A program made the position numbers and the translations under genes. The notes under the pieces are model-generated. The model did no database searches, was not told where the DNA came from, and worked only from the letters and a program-made list of their open reading frames with translations. A stretch of DNA of 64,000 bases from Marinobacter sp. NP-4(2019) (GTDB lineage: Bacteria > Pseudomonadota > Gammaproteobacteria > Pseudomonadales > Oleiphilaceae), in NCBI RefSeq assembly GCF_003994855.1, contig NZ_CP034142.1, positions 3,162,001 through 3,226,000 of the forward strand, in the 5' to 3' direction. Positions 17,309 to 25,975 of the stretch are shown here, piece by piece. Each line of letters opens with the position of its first letter. Position 1 is the stretch's first letter.

Positions 17309-18160
17309 TTACTTCGACCGGACGTGGTCGTTAAGCTCCTGAAATCCCGGGCGCTTGTCCGTTGGCAATGCCTTACGGCCAAATTCGATGGCCATTTGTG
17401 GCGCCTGACCGGAGACCGTCGCAACAACCGAGGCCTTCACACACTCATACGCTTTTAACTCGTACTTGACGGCGTGCTCCAGAGCAATGGAGGTCGGACC
17501 AACAAAGCCGTAGCCCATCCAGATCCCTAGGAACGTGCCCACCAGTGCCGCAGCCACGCTCAGACCGATTTTTTCGGGCCCCTCCGACAGGAAGTTCATG
17601 GTAATCACGATACCCAGTACCGCCGCCACAATACCCAGGCCGGGCAAGGCGTCGGCTATTTTATTGACCGCGTGTGCCGGCTCTTCGAGTTCGTGCTGGC
17701 GGCTGTCGATCTCGTTTTCCATCATGCCTTCGAGCTCGTGGGTGGCCATGTTCCCGGAACTGATGATGCGCAGATAATCGGTGACAAAAGCCAGCAGGTG
17801 ACCGGACTTCATAATGGCCGGATAGCGGGTAAAGATCTGGCTGGACTCGGGGTTATCAATGTCTTCCTCGATAGCCATGACACCCTGTTTGCGGGACTTG
17901 TCAAAGATGTCGTACAACAGGCTCAGGAGATCCATATAGAACGCCTTGTTGTACGGGGAACCCGTCAACAGGCGCATGATTCCCCGGAAGACCTCTTTGA
18001 CGGTATGCATCGGATTGGCAATCACAAAAGAGCCGACCGCTGCCCCACCAATGATCAGAATCTCGGTGGGTTGCCACAGCACCATCAGGTTACCGCCGTG
18101 CAGGACATACCCGCCGAGAACACTCGCAACTACAATGACCGCACCGATAATGAGCAACAT
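17309..18160 (-). CDS. motA: Flagellar stator protein MotA
   Basis: MotA is the four-helix inner membrane subunit that forms the ion channel with MotB and drives the rotor through its cytoplasmic loop. The start MLLIIGAVIVVASVLGGYVLHGG is the first helix. The central cytoplasmic loop carries charged residues, and the C-terminal helix pair includes LPGLGIVAAVLGIVITM and VGTFLGIWMGYGFVGP. The length is 283 residues. Upstream on the minus strand, TCCGATAA (18196-18189) resembles the -10 element of flagellar sigma-28 promoters, but no good -35 accompanies it, so I do not call a promoter. Confidence 0.95.
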   Translation of the reverse strand: MLLIIGAVIVVASVLGGYVLHGGNLMVLWQPTEILIIGGAAVGSFVIANPMHTVKEVFRGIMRLLTGSPYNKAFYMDLLSLLYDIFDKSRKQGVMAIEEDIDNPESSQIFTRYPAIMKSGHLLAFVTDYLRIISSGNMATHELEGMMENEIDSRQHELEEPAHAVNKIADALPGLGIVAAVLGIVITMNFLSEGPEKIGLSVAAALVGTFLGIWMGYGFVGPTSIALEHAVKYELKAYECVKASVVATVSGQAPQMAIEFGRKALPTDKRPGFQELNDHVRSK

Positions 18161-18337
18161 GGGAAGTAGAGAACGCCTTATGTAATAGTTATCGGAAAAT
18201 TTTTATCGTTATCACACCGCCGAAGCAGTGCTGATAATAGCAAGGGCCGGCATGAACCGCGAAGCTGTGAAACAATTTCTATACAAGCCACCGTATTTGG
18301 TAAACTTCGCGCCTTCGAGCGCAAAGGATCCCGTTTA

Positions 18338-19195
18338 ATGTTCAACAAGTTCTTCGTTTTAAGCCAGTACATTACCCCTCAGCTGGCTGTTTCACGGCTG
18401 GCAGGTCGTTTGGCAGACAATGACCGCACGCCGGCGCTCAAGAATCGCGTTGTTCGATGGTTTATCGGCCGCTATGGCGTAAACATGAGCGAGGCTGTAG
18501 AAGAGTCTCCGGAGGCTTACCCAACCTTCAATGCGTTTTTCACCAGAGCCCTGAAGCCCGGATTGCGTCCGGTGGATAACCGGGATAGCACGCTGGTCAG
18601 CCCGGTGGATGGTGCGATCAGCCAGCTTGGTCATGTCACCGGTGACCGGGTATTCCAGGCCAAAGGCCAGTCTTTCAGCCTGACGGAACTGCTCGGGGGC
18701 GACGAACAACGGGCCTCAGACTTTGTGGAAGGCGAATTCGCCACCATATACCTTGCCCCCAAGGACTACCACCGGATTCACATGCCCCTGGCCGGCAAGC
18801 TCCGGGAGATGGTGTACATCCCCGGCAAGTTGTTTTCCGTCAATCCGGTCACTGCCGAAAACGTACCCAATCTGTTTGCCAGGAATGAACGCGTGGTCTG
18901 CATTTTCGACACTGACGCGGGCCCGATGGCCATGGTGTTGGTGGGTGCGATGATTGTCGGCAGCGTTGAAACGATATGGAGCGGGGTTGTGGCCCCCGGA
19001 ACCGGGGAAATCACATCCACTCGCTACGATGATGATCAACCAGAGATTCAATTCGAGAAAGGCCAGGAAATGGGTCGGTTCCGCCTGGGTTCCACCGTTG
19101 TTCTGGTGATGCCAAAAGGCTCGGTCCGCTGGAACGAGGACGAGGTCCCCGGGAAAACCGTCAGAATGGGCGAAGCTTTCGGCACACTGGTCTGA
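18338..19195 (+). CDS. psd: Phosphatidylserine decarboxylase proenzyme
   Basis: Psd converts phosphatidylserine to phosphatidylethanolamine at the inner membrane. It is made as a proenzyme that cuts itself to form a pyruvoyl group. The cleavage site LGST is present, with Gly251 and Ser252, near the C-terminus (FRLGSTVVLVMPKG). SPVDGAISQLG and the catalytic YHRIHMPLAG segment are also intact. The 285-residue length is normal. The ribosome site AAGGA stands ahead of the ATG. The neighbouring rhodanese gene found here in Pseudomonas is absent, and the 177-base gap upstream contains no gene I can support. Confidence 0.95.
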   Translation: MFNKFFVLSQYITPQLAVSRLAGRLADNDRTPALKNRVVRWFIGRYGVNMSEAVEESPEAYPTFNAFFTRALKPGLRPVDNRDSTLVSPVDGAISQLGHVTGDRVFQAKGQSFSLTELLGGDEQRASDFVEGEFATIYLAPKDYHRIHMPLAGKLREMVYIPGKLFSVNPVTAENVPNLFARNERVVCIFDTDAGPMAMVLVGAMIVGSVETIWSGVVAPGTGEITSTRYDDDQPEIQFEKGQEMGRFRLGSTVVLVMPKGSVRWNEDEVPGKTVRMGEAFGTLV

Positions 19196-19205
19196 GAGGA
19201 TAGCA

Positions 19206-19232
19206 GACAGCCCCTGATCGTCGGGGGCTGTC
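19206..19232. terminator. Hairpin between convergent psd and epmA
   Basis: A perfect 9-bp stem (GACAGCCCC at 19206-19214 and its complement at 19224-19232) has a 9-base loop. It lies ten bases after the psd stop and overlaps the last two bases of the epmA stop codon. There is no clear U run, so its strength as a terminator is uncertain, but its place between convergent genes fits. Confidence 0.5.
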
Positions 19233-20220
19233 AAGCACGCTCAAACGGGAAGGCAAGTACATCGGCAATATCACGGGTGCCAAGCTTCAGCATCAGTAAC
19301 CGGTCCAATCCCAACGCGACGCCGGCACAGTCCGGGATACCCGCCTCCAGGGCATCCAACAGCGCCGTATCAACCGCCATCTCAGACTTTCCGGTCTGTT
19401 GCCGGATACGGTTGTCCGCCGCAAATCGCAAGCGTTGTTCAGTCGGATCGGTCAGTTCCCAGTACCCATTACACAGTTCGATACCCTGAACGTACAGCTC
19501 AAACCGGTGGGCCTGTCGGATACCGTCATGCTCACTCACCCTGGCCAGCGCTGCCTGGGATTCCGGGTAGCCAGTGATGAATACGGGGCCATACTCCGCC
19601 AGGGCCGGCTCCACCAGATAACTCATCATCAGGTCCAGGCATCCATCACGCCCCAGCGTCATCGCCTGCTCCGGGTCCAGCCATTGCTCGCAACGGCGAG
19701 CCAGATCGCGAGCCGATGCAAGGAAGGGGTCCAGGCCGACAAACCTGCGAAAGGCATCCCTGTAGGCGAGCACATCCGGGGCCCCACACCCCAGCCAGCC
19801 GGCCACCAGATCACCCACTTCCGCCATCAGGTCACTGTCGGTAAACCCCGGCCGGTACCATTCCAGCATGGAAAATTCCGGGTTGTGACGGCGTCCGCGC
19901 TCCCCGTCCCTGAACACTCTGGAAACCTGAAAAATGGGACCGGAACCGGCAGCCAGCAGGCGCTTCATGTGATATTCCGGTGACGTCTGGAGCCAGCCGC
20001 CGGCGACACCGCCAGCCACGGCGGTGGTGTTGGCGGAGATGCCATCCAGGTTGGGGTCTGTCACCCCGTAACGGCCCAGCACCGGCGTTTCCACCTCCAG
20101 CACCCCCCTTTGCGCAAAAAAGCCGCGCACCCAGGCCAACTGGTCTGCACGGCTTTTCAGGGCGCTTAGTGAAGCCGACGGCTGCCACTCGAACGCGCGA
20201 TTCACAACAGCAGCCTTCAA
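19231..20220 (-). CDS. epmA: EpmA, EF-P (R)-beta-lysine ligase
   Basis: EpmA (PoxA, GenX) is a lysyl-tRNA synthetase paralogue that attaches (R)-beta-lysine to elongation factor P. The 329-residue protein has the class II catalytic core only: VLEVETPVLGRYGVTDPN, FRDGERGRRHNPEFSMLEWYR (motif 2 region) and GVALGLDRLLMLKLG (motif 3). The tRNA anticodon-binding domain of true LysRS is missing, as expected. Its start overlaps the end of efp by four bases, so the modifying enzyme is made together with its target. epmB is divergent just beyond efp. Confidence 0.95.
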   Translation of the reverse strand: MKAAVVNRAFEWQPSASLSALKSRADQLAWVRGFFAQRGVLEVETPVLGRYGVTDPNLDGISANTTAVAGGVAGGWLQTSPEYHMKRLLAAGSGPIFQVSRVFRDGERGRRHNPEFSMLEWYRPGFTDSDLMAEVGDLVAGWLGCGAPDVLAYRDAFRRFVGLDPFLASARDLARRCEQWLDPEQAMTLGRDGCLDLMMSYLVEPALAEYGPVFITGYPESQAALARVSEHDGIRQAHRFELYVQGIELCNGYWELTDPTEQRLRFAADNRIRQQTGKSEMAVDTALLDALEAGIPDCAGVALGLDRLLMLKLGTRDIADVLAFPFERA

Positions 20221-20792
20221 CTACTCTTGACGCGGCTGACGTACTCGCCAGAGCGGGTATCCACCTTCAACACCTCACCAATAGTGATGAACAGTGGCAC
20301 GTTAACCACAGCACCGGTGGACAGGGTAGCCGGCTTGGACCCACCCTGGGCGGTATCGCCTTTCATGCCGGGATCGGTGTCCACAACTTCGAGCTCGACA
20401 AAGTTTGGCGGCGTCACAGACAGTGGCGCTCCGTTATACAGGGTGACAGTGTACACATCCTGCTCTTTCAGCCACTTAACGGTATCGCCCACGGCCTTGG
20501 CATCGGCAGGATACTGCTCAAAGGAACCGTCGGTCAGCATGAAATGCCAGAATTCGCCGTCGGTGTACAGGTACTCCATGTCCTGGTCTATGACGTCAGC
20601 CGATTCCAGGCTTTCACCGGACTTGAAGGTGCGTTCCCACACCCGGTTGCTCATCAGGTTACGGAGTTTTACCCGGTTAAAGGCCTGGCCTTTACCGGGC
20701 TTTACAAATTCGTTCTCAAGAATCACGCAGGGGTCGCCGTCCAGCAAAACCTTAAGACCGCTGCGAAATTCGTTGGTAGAATATGAAGCCAT
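20217..20792 (-). CDS. efp: Elongation factor P
   Basis: EF-P enters the ribosome E site and relieves stalling at consecutive prolines. The 191-residue protein has the three-domain pattern: a KOW-like N-terminal domain with the modified loop VKPGKGQAF, and two OB domains ending in GEVLKVDTRSGEYVSRV. Lys34 in that loop is the site of beta-lysylation, so this is the lysine-type EF-P rather than the arginine-rhamnose type of P. aeruginosa. This agrees with epmA and epmB next to it. Confidence 0.97.
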   Translation of the reverse strand: MASYSTNEFRSGLKVLLDGDPCVILENEFVKPGKGQAFNRVKLRNLMSNRVWERTFKSGESLESADVIDQDMEYLYTDGEFWHFMLTDGSFEQYPADAKAVGDTVKWLKEQDVYTVTLYNGAPLSVTPPNFVELEVVDTDPGMKGDTAQGGSKPATLSTGAVVNVPLFITIGEVLKVDTRSGEYVSRVKSS

Positions 20793-20837
20793 GAAATGTT
20801 TACCCGAAAAGATGCAATTAAAAATTCAAGGGTCGCT

Positions 20838-21878
20838 ATGATACAGCGAACCCCCACCCGTATAGAAGCCCGCCTGGTCGATAACGACCCCCGCAGCTGG
20901 CAGCAACTGCTGTCGGAGTCCGTCACCAGCCCCGAGCAGCTGCTCAGACGGCTGGCACTGGACCCTGAACAGTGGCTGGCCGGCGCCCGGCAAGGCCACA
21001 AACTGTTCCCGGTCCGGGTACCGGAACCCTATCTGAACAGAATGAGCCGGGGAAATCCCGACGACCCGCTGTTACGCCAGGTGCTTCCGCTGACTGCGGA
21101 GAACGAGTCTGTTGAAGGCTACGTCTCCGACCCCCTTGAGGAATCCGGCGCCCTGCAAACCACAGGGCTGATCCGCAAATACCGCAGTCGGGCACTGCTA
21201 ATGGTAACCGGACAGTGCGCCATTAACTGCCGCTACTGCTTCCGCCGCCACTTCCCCTATGAAGAGCACCGCCTATCGGCAGCGGACAGGGCCCATGTCC
21301 TCGATACCCTGGCCCGGGACAACACGATCAATGAGGTCATTTTCAGCGGCGGGGACCCGCTGGCCGTCAACGACAGACTGCTCTCGGCCTGGGCAGAATC
21401 CATCGGCACCATTCCCCACATTCGAAGATTACGCATTCACACCCGGTTACCGGTGGTGATCCCGCAGCGGGTCTGCGACTCGCTGCTGGCCTGGCTTGCG
21501 AAAACGCGCCTGAAAACGGTCATGGTGCTTCACGTAAACCACCCCGCGGAACTGGACGACCAGACCCGCCAGGCCCTTGGTTATTTGCGATCAGCCGGCG
21601 TCACACTGCTCAACCAGAGCGTCATCCTCAAAGGGGTCAACGATGACGCAAACGTACTGTGCGAACTCAGCGAACGGCTATTTGACGCAGGCGTGCTACC
21701 CTACTACCTTCACGCTTTTGATCCTGTTGCCGGCGCTCACCACTTTGACGTCAGCGACGACCATGCAAGAGGGCTGGTACGAACAATGCTGGCAACGTTG
21801 CCTGGCTTCCTGGTCCCCAGACTGGTACGCGAGGAACCGGGTAAGACAGGAAAAACCCCTATTGACCTGTTTGCATGA
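20838..21878 (+). CDS. epmB: EpmB, lysine 2,3-aminomutase-like enzyme for EF-P
   Basis: EpmB is a radical SAM enzyme that converts (S)-alpha-lysine to (R)-beta-lysine for EF-P. The CxxxCxxC cluster motif is in GQCAINCRYCFRRHFPY, preceded by RKYRSRALLMVTG. A C-terminal PLP-binding part follows, with YYLHAFDPVAGAHHFDV. I took the ATG at 20838, giving a 346-residue MIQRTPTRIEARL start preceded by AAGG. The frame is open back to 20796, but that start would lie only three bases from the divergent efp start and leave no room for a ribosome site. Confidence 0.93.
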   Translation: MIQRTPTRIEARLVDNDPRSWQQLLSESVTSPEQLLRRLALDPEQWLAGARQGHKLFPVRVPEPYLNRMSRGNPDDPLLRQVLPLTAENESVEGYVSDPLEESGALQTTGLIRKYRSRALLMVTGQCAINCRYCFRRHFPYEEHRLSAADRAHVLDTLARDNTINEVIFSGGDPLAVNDRLLSAWAESIGTIPHIRRLRIHTRLPVVIPQRVCDSLLAWLAKTRLKTVMVLHVNHPAELDDQTRQALGYLRSAGVTLLNQSVILKGVNDDANVLCELSERLFDAGVLPYYLHAFDPVAGAHHFDVSDDHARGLVRTMLATLPGFLVPRLVREEPGKTGKTPIDLFA

Positions 21879-22006
21879 CGTTCAGGACACAGATGGCCTG
21901 AGATCACTTGTGAAAGTTTGTCAACTCGTGAACTTCTCGCTTTCTGTTCTGCCTATGCTATTTTACAGTTCGAATAATTGGCACTACTACTTGTTGGCGC
22001 AAACGA

Positions 22007-23812
22007 ATGGAAGGAACAATCCTGAAACCAGACCTCCGTGTTCCCGAGCAGAAAACAGCGAGCCTCTCCTTTTGTGAGACGTCTCCGAAAGCCTTCCGGC
22101 GCTGGGTCAAGCAATTGCCTATGGCCAATATTGGTGAAGCTTCGCGCCAGCTGTATCACGCCATTATCGAACTGAACCATCTATTCATAGCACCCCAGCA
22201 GCGCCTGCAGTTTCTTGAGATGCTTCGGCCGAAGATTCATTTCGTGTGCACCGAACTGTCACGCCACTATCTTGGTCTGTCGGTTGCGCTCCCCGAGAAA
22301 CAGCGCAAGATTGCCAATCTTTCCCAGGCCCTGCAGCTCCACTCTGCTGGCGGCTATAAGTTGTGCATACTGGAATTCCTGGAGAACGGCAGTCTGGACA
22401 GGAATCGCAAAGCGATCGCCCTGTCGGTGCATCGCGCCCTGTCCGAGTTGTCGGCCACTATCCTTCGTGCCCACCAGCTTTACTGTCCGAGCCCCTCGCG
22501 CAGTTGGTTGGAGTGCCACCGCCTGTTCCGTTTTGCCCATCGCAACAAGCTGATCGGTATCGACATTGACGACAACACCCTGGTCCATCGCCACGGTAGC
22601 ACCATTGAGGACGCTTACAAACGCATTCTCCTGTTGGGCTGTGCACGCCCGAACCAGCTGCGCCAGAACGAGTTGCAGCAAAGCTACGAGCTGTTTGAAA
22701 CCTGGACCCGACATGTCAGTTGTGGTCCCGGCATCAGTGAAGGCAGTCTGTTCGCGGTCAACATGGAGCATGACAACCCGCCGATCTATCGCAGCCTTCT
22801 GGAACAGGGGCCGGATGGCGACACCTTCGGTTTTGACACGGTAGAGTTATCACGGATGCTGTCGGATGCACTGCAAGCAGGCGCTCCCCGGGACCAGGAC
22901 AAAAGCGGCCTCCAACTCCCCCCCAGAGTGAACGAAACGTTGCTGACGCACCTGAGCCAGGCTCTGGGCATCCTTGCCAAGCGCAATTTCAACCGCATCT
23001 CCGGCCAGGGCAAACTGGAAATCAGCGTTGGCCTGACGGCCACGCATTACTTTATTGCAGGCGAAAAACAGTTTCACGAATTCGTCAGAGGGAATGACAA
23101 CGTACATCACGAAACATCCAACCCCTTTGTTCAGTCGGCTCGCCGGAATGAGGATGTCTGGGCCCAGGCCCATGATGCCGCCCCGCTGGGAGAAGGTCAC
23201 CGTTCGCCGGACACACCAATTAATTTCCGCAGCAGCGCCGGCAAATTGCCTCAGAACCAAGCCGACAGGAAGCAACGTCCTCAGTCATACGAGGCCCTGC
23301 TGGTGAACAGCAGCCCCGGCGGTTACTGCGCCGCCTGGGAAAGCAACGTCCCCCCGGCGCTGCAAACAGGCGAAATTCTGGGCGTTAGGGAGCAGGCCAG
23401 TCACCCCTGGAGCATTGCGGTGGTGCGCTGGATTCGCCAGATCAAGCACAAAGGCACACAGATAGGCATCGAACTTCTGGCCCCCAGTGCCGCTCCGTGC
23501 GGAGTCCGACTCATCCAGAAGGTCGGGGCCAGCAGTGAATATCTGCGGGGGCTACTGTTGCCGGAAATCAGCGTTGTGAACCAGGCGGCAACACTGATTA
23601 CCCCCAGGCTACCGTTCCAGTCCGGCAGTCGCATATCGCTGCTTCACGACGGACGCGAGGATAACGGCCAGTTGCAGCAGAAGCTGGCCTCCACCGGCAG
23701 TATCAGCCAATTCCAACTGAAGCTGCAGAACTCCGATGCCCTGAGCACCGGCTCGATGCCCCCGACAAGCACGAACGAGGATGAATTTGACTCTCTGTGG
23801 CCCTCCCTGTAG
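22007..23812 (+). CDS. fimW: FimW-like protein with C-terminal PilZ-like domain
   Basis: This 601-residue soluble protein has no signal peptide or membrane segment. Its first 350 residues are helical and unfamiliar in fold. Near residue 430 a basic stretch (ADRKQRPQSYEALLVNSSPGGY) carries NSSPGG, which fits the [D/N]xSxxG part of PilZ c-di-GMP-binding domains. GTQIGIELLAP follows in the beta barrel. The position directly before fimX and after psd corresponds to P. aeruginosa PA4958, which I recall as FimW, a c-di-GMP effector needed for surface response. Function is inferred from position and the weak PilZ motif. No clear ribosome site precedes the ATG, so the start is uncertain. Confidence 0.72.
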   Translation: MEGTILKPDLRVPEQKTASLSFCETSPKAFRRWVKQLPMANIGEASRQLYHAIIELNHLFIAPQQRLQFLEMLRPKIHFVCTELSRHYLGLSVALPEKQRKIANLSQALQLHSAGGYKLCILEFLENGSLDRNRKAIALSVHRALSELSATILRAHQLYCPSPSRSWLECHRLFRFAHRNKLIGIDIDDNTLVHRHGSTIEDAYKRILLLGCARPNQLRQNELQQSYELFETWTRHVSCGPGISEGSLFAVNMEHDNPPIYRSLLEQGPDGDTFGFDTVELSRMLSDALQAGAPRDQDKSGLQLPPRVNETLLTHLSQALGILAKRNFNRISGQGKLEISVGLTATHYFIAGEKQFHEFVRGNDNVHHETSNPFVQSARRNEDVWAQAHDAAPLGEGHRSPDTPINFRSSAGKLPQNQADRKQRPQSYEALLVNSSPGGYCAAWESNVPPALQTGEILGVREQASHPWSIAVVRWIRQIKHKGTQIGIELLAPSAAPCGVRLIQKVGASSEYLRGLLLPEISVVNQAATLITPRLPFQSGSRISLLHDGREDNGQLQQKLASTGSISQFQLKLQNSDALSTGSMPPTSTNEDEFDSLWPSL

Positions 23813-23877
23813 CTTCAGCACCTCCGGTGCCATCAACGGGGAGGCACTGCCCATGCGTATCACGAGACGTCTGACGA

Positions 23878-25962
23878 ATGCAGAAAAAGAACGCCACCGT
23901 ACATCTTCTGATTCTTGATCCATCACAGAACGACGCTGAATCTCTGATCAGTTTGCTGAGGAATTCCGGGAAAGCCACCAGGGCCCACCGCATTACTTCC
24001 GAGGAAGACCTCGAAGAAACACTGAAAAACGGCAATTGGGATCTTTTACTGGCTCGGGATACTGAACAGGAATTCGGAGCTGACGACGCCTTGGCGATGA
24101 TCCGCCGCATGGACAAGGATATTCCGTTTATTCTGTTGACCGGCGAGTACGACCGGGACCGTACGGTGTCGATCATTCGTGCAGGCGCACAGGACACGGT
24201 ACCGTTTGAATACACGGATCAATTGGTTCTTGTCGTAAACCGGGAGCTGGCAGCCCTGGATGAGAGACGCCGCCGGCGGATTCTGGAATCACATTTACGG
24301 GAAGCCGAGCAGCGTTGTCAGCTGTTACTGGAAAGCTCCAAGGATGCCATCGCCTATATCAACGATGGCATGCATATCTACGCCAACCAGTCCTACCTGG
24401 AATTCCTTGGCTACGAAGACATCGACGAACTGATCTGCATCCCTGTCCTCGACACCCTGACACCGGAAAGCCAGGAACGGTACAAGGAGTTCATGAAGTC
24501 CTTTGCCGAAAGCGGTAAAGACGGTATGACACTGACCTGTGTTGCCCGTCGCAGCGATGACCATGAACTGAACGTTGTTATGTCGGTGTCATCGGCCACT
24601 TACGATGGTGAGGCGTGTACCCAGATCGTACTTCAGCCAGAGCATAGCGACGCCGAGCTGGAAGAAAAACTGCGTCAGATCAGCAGTCAGGATCTGCTTA
24701 CCGGTCTTTACAACCGGCAGTATCTGATGGACGCCCTGGGGCAGACCGTCGCGAATGCCGGCAAGAACAACGAAACTGGCGCCCTCGCCTATATTGCGCT
24801 GGACAACTTCATGAGCCTGAAAAGTCGGGTCGGCATTGCCGGCGCGGATCTCCTGCTGGGCGACCTGTCCAACATACTTAGGGAGCATACCCCGGAAGGC
24901 GCAACACTGGCCCGCCTGAGTGACGATGCCTTCTGTCTCTTGTGCCAGCCCGGAGACGAAAAAGAGCTGGCCAGCCAGTGTGAAGAGCTCTGCAAAACCG
25001 TTGAGAATCACCTGTTTGATATCAACGGCCGCACTGTCCAGGTGACACTCAGCATTGGTGTGGCAGCGGTAACCGAGAATTCCCCGAAAGCACCGGATGT
25101 TCTTGGCCGGGCCCACACAGCTTCCGCCGAACTCAGGAAAAAGGAAGGCCACACCCAGGGCAACGGCGTACTGATATACAACCCGGCCGATTACGAGGCT
25201 CTTGATGATACCAACTCGGCAGAGGCCATCCAGAAAGCCCTGGACGAGAACCGGTTCCGACTGCTGTTCCAGCCCATCATTAACCTCCGGGGGGAAGGCG
25301 AAGAGCATTACGAAGCCTTTGTGCGGATGCTGGACAAGGACGGTGAGGAAGTCTCTCCCTACGATTTCCTGCCTCCGGTTGGCCCTACCGACATGTCCAT
25401 CAAGATTGACCGCTGGGTGATCCTGCAAACCATCAAACAGCTTTCCAGCCACCGCTCCCGTGGCCATGATACCCGACTGTTCCTGAACATTACCGCGGAA
25501 ACCCTGGAAGACAGGACCTTCACTTCCTGGCTGAGCGTTGCGCTCAAGGCCGCCAGACTGCCCGGCGACTCGCTGATCTTCCAGATCCGTGAGGGAGACG
25601 CCAACAACTACATGAAACAGGCCAAGGAGTTCTCCAAGGCGGTCCATGAGCTGCACTGCAAGATTTCCATCTGTCAGTTTGGCTGTGCCCTGAACCCGTT
25701 CAATACACTGAAACACATCAACGTGGATTACGTGAAGATTGACGGCTCCTTCACCGAAGAAATCCAGAAGAGCGATGAGGCCAAGGAAAACGTCAAGGAA
25801 ATGGTCAAGAGCCTGCAAAGCTCCGGCAAACTGACCATCATTCCGCTGGTCGAGAACGCCGGCGTATTGGCAACACTCTGGCAGGCCGGGGTGAACTACA
25901 TCCAGGGCTATTATCTGCAGGCGCCGGTACCGGAAATGAACTACGACTTCGGGGATCAGTGA
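23878..25962 (+). CDS. fimX: FimX-like c-di-GMP effector (REC-PAS-degenerate GGDEF-degenerate EAL)
   Basis: This 694-residue protein has a response-regulator-like domain (1-125), a PAS domain (about 140-260), a GGDEF domain (about 265-425) and an EAL domain (about 440-690). The diguanylate cyclase signature is degenerate (LSDDAF instead of GGDEF). The EAL motif reads EAF in YEAFVRMLD, so neither enzyme activity is expected. This is the design of P. aeruginosa FimX (691 residues), which binds c-di-GMP through its EAL domain and controls type IV pilus assembly at the pole. It lies 65 bases after fimW. It ends in a short hairpin (25951-25967) facing the convergent regulator gene. Confidence 0.88.
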   Translation: MQKKNATVHLLILDPSQNDAESLISLLRNSGKATRAHRITSEEDLEETLKNGNWDLLLARDTEQEFGADDALAMIRRMDKDIPFILLTGEYDRDRTVSIIRAGAQDTVPFEYTDQLVLVVNRELAALDERRRRRILESHLREAEQRCQLLLESSKDAIAYINDGMHIYANQSYLEFLGYEDIDELICIPVLDTLTPESQERYKEFMKSFAESGKDGMTLTCVARRSDDHELNVVMSVSSATYDGEACTQIVLQPEHSDAELEEKLRQISSQDLLTGLYNRQYLMDALGQTVANAGKNNETGALAYIALDNFMSLKSRVGIAGADLLLGDLSNILREHTPEGATLARLSDDAFCLLCQPGDEKELASQCEELCKTVENHLFDINGRTVQVTLSIGVAAVTENSPKAPDVLGRAHTASAELRKKEGHTQGNGVLIYNPADYEALDDTNSAEAIQKALDENRFRLLFQPIINLRGEGEEHYEAFVRMLDKDGEEVSPYDFLPPVGPTDMSIKIDRWVILQTIKQLSSHRSRGHDTRLFLNITAETLEDRTFTSWLSVALKAARLPGDSLIFQIREGDANNYMKQAKEFSKAVHELHCKISICQFGCALNPFNTLKHINVDYVKIDGSFTEEIQKSDEAKENVKEMVKSLQSSGKLTIIPLVENAGVLATLWQAGVNYIQGYYLQAPVPEMNYDFGDQ

Positions 25963-25975
25963 TCCCCGTTGGGGG

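Noticed and set aside
18189..18196. Sigma-28 promoter for motA
   Set aside because: A good -10-like TCCGATAA is present but no matching -35 at the correct distance.
24589..25818. 409-codon minus-strand frame inside fimX
   Set aside because: It is the antisense shadow of a well supported GGDEF/EAL protein. The product has no known motif.
25951..25967. Hairpin GGGGATC-AGT-GATCCCC as the fimX terminator
   Set aside because: The stem includes the stop codon and no T run follows, so I do not list it as a terminator.
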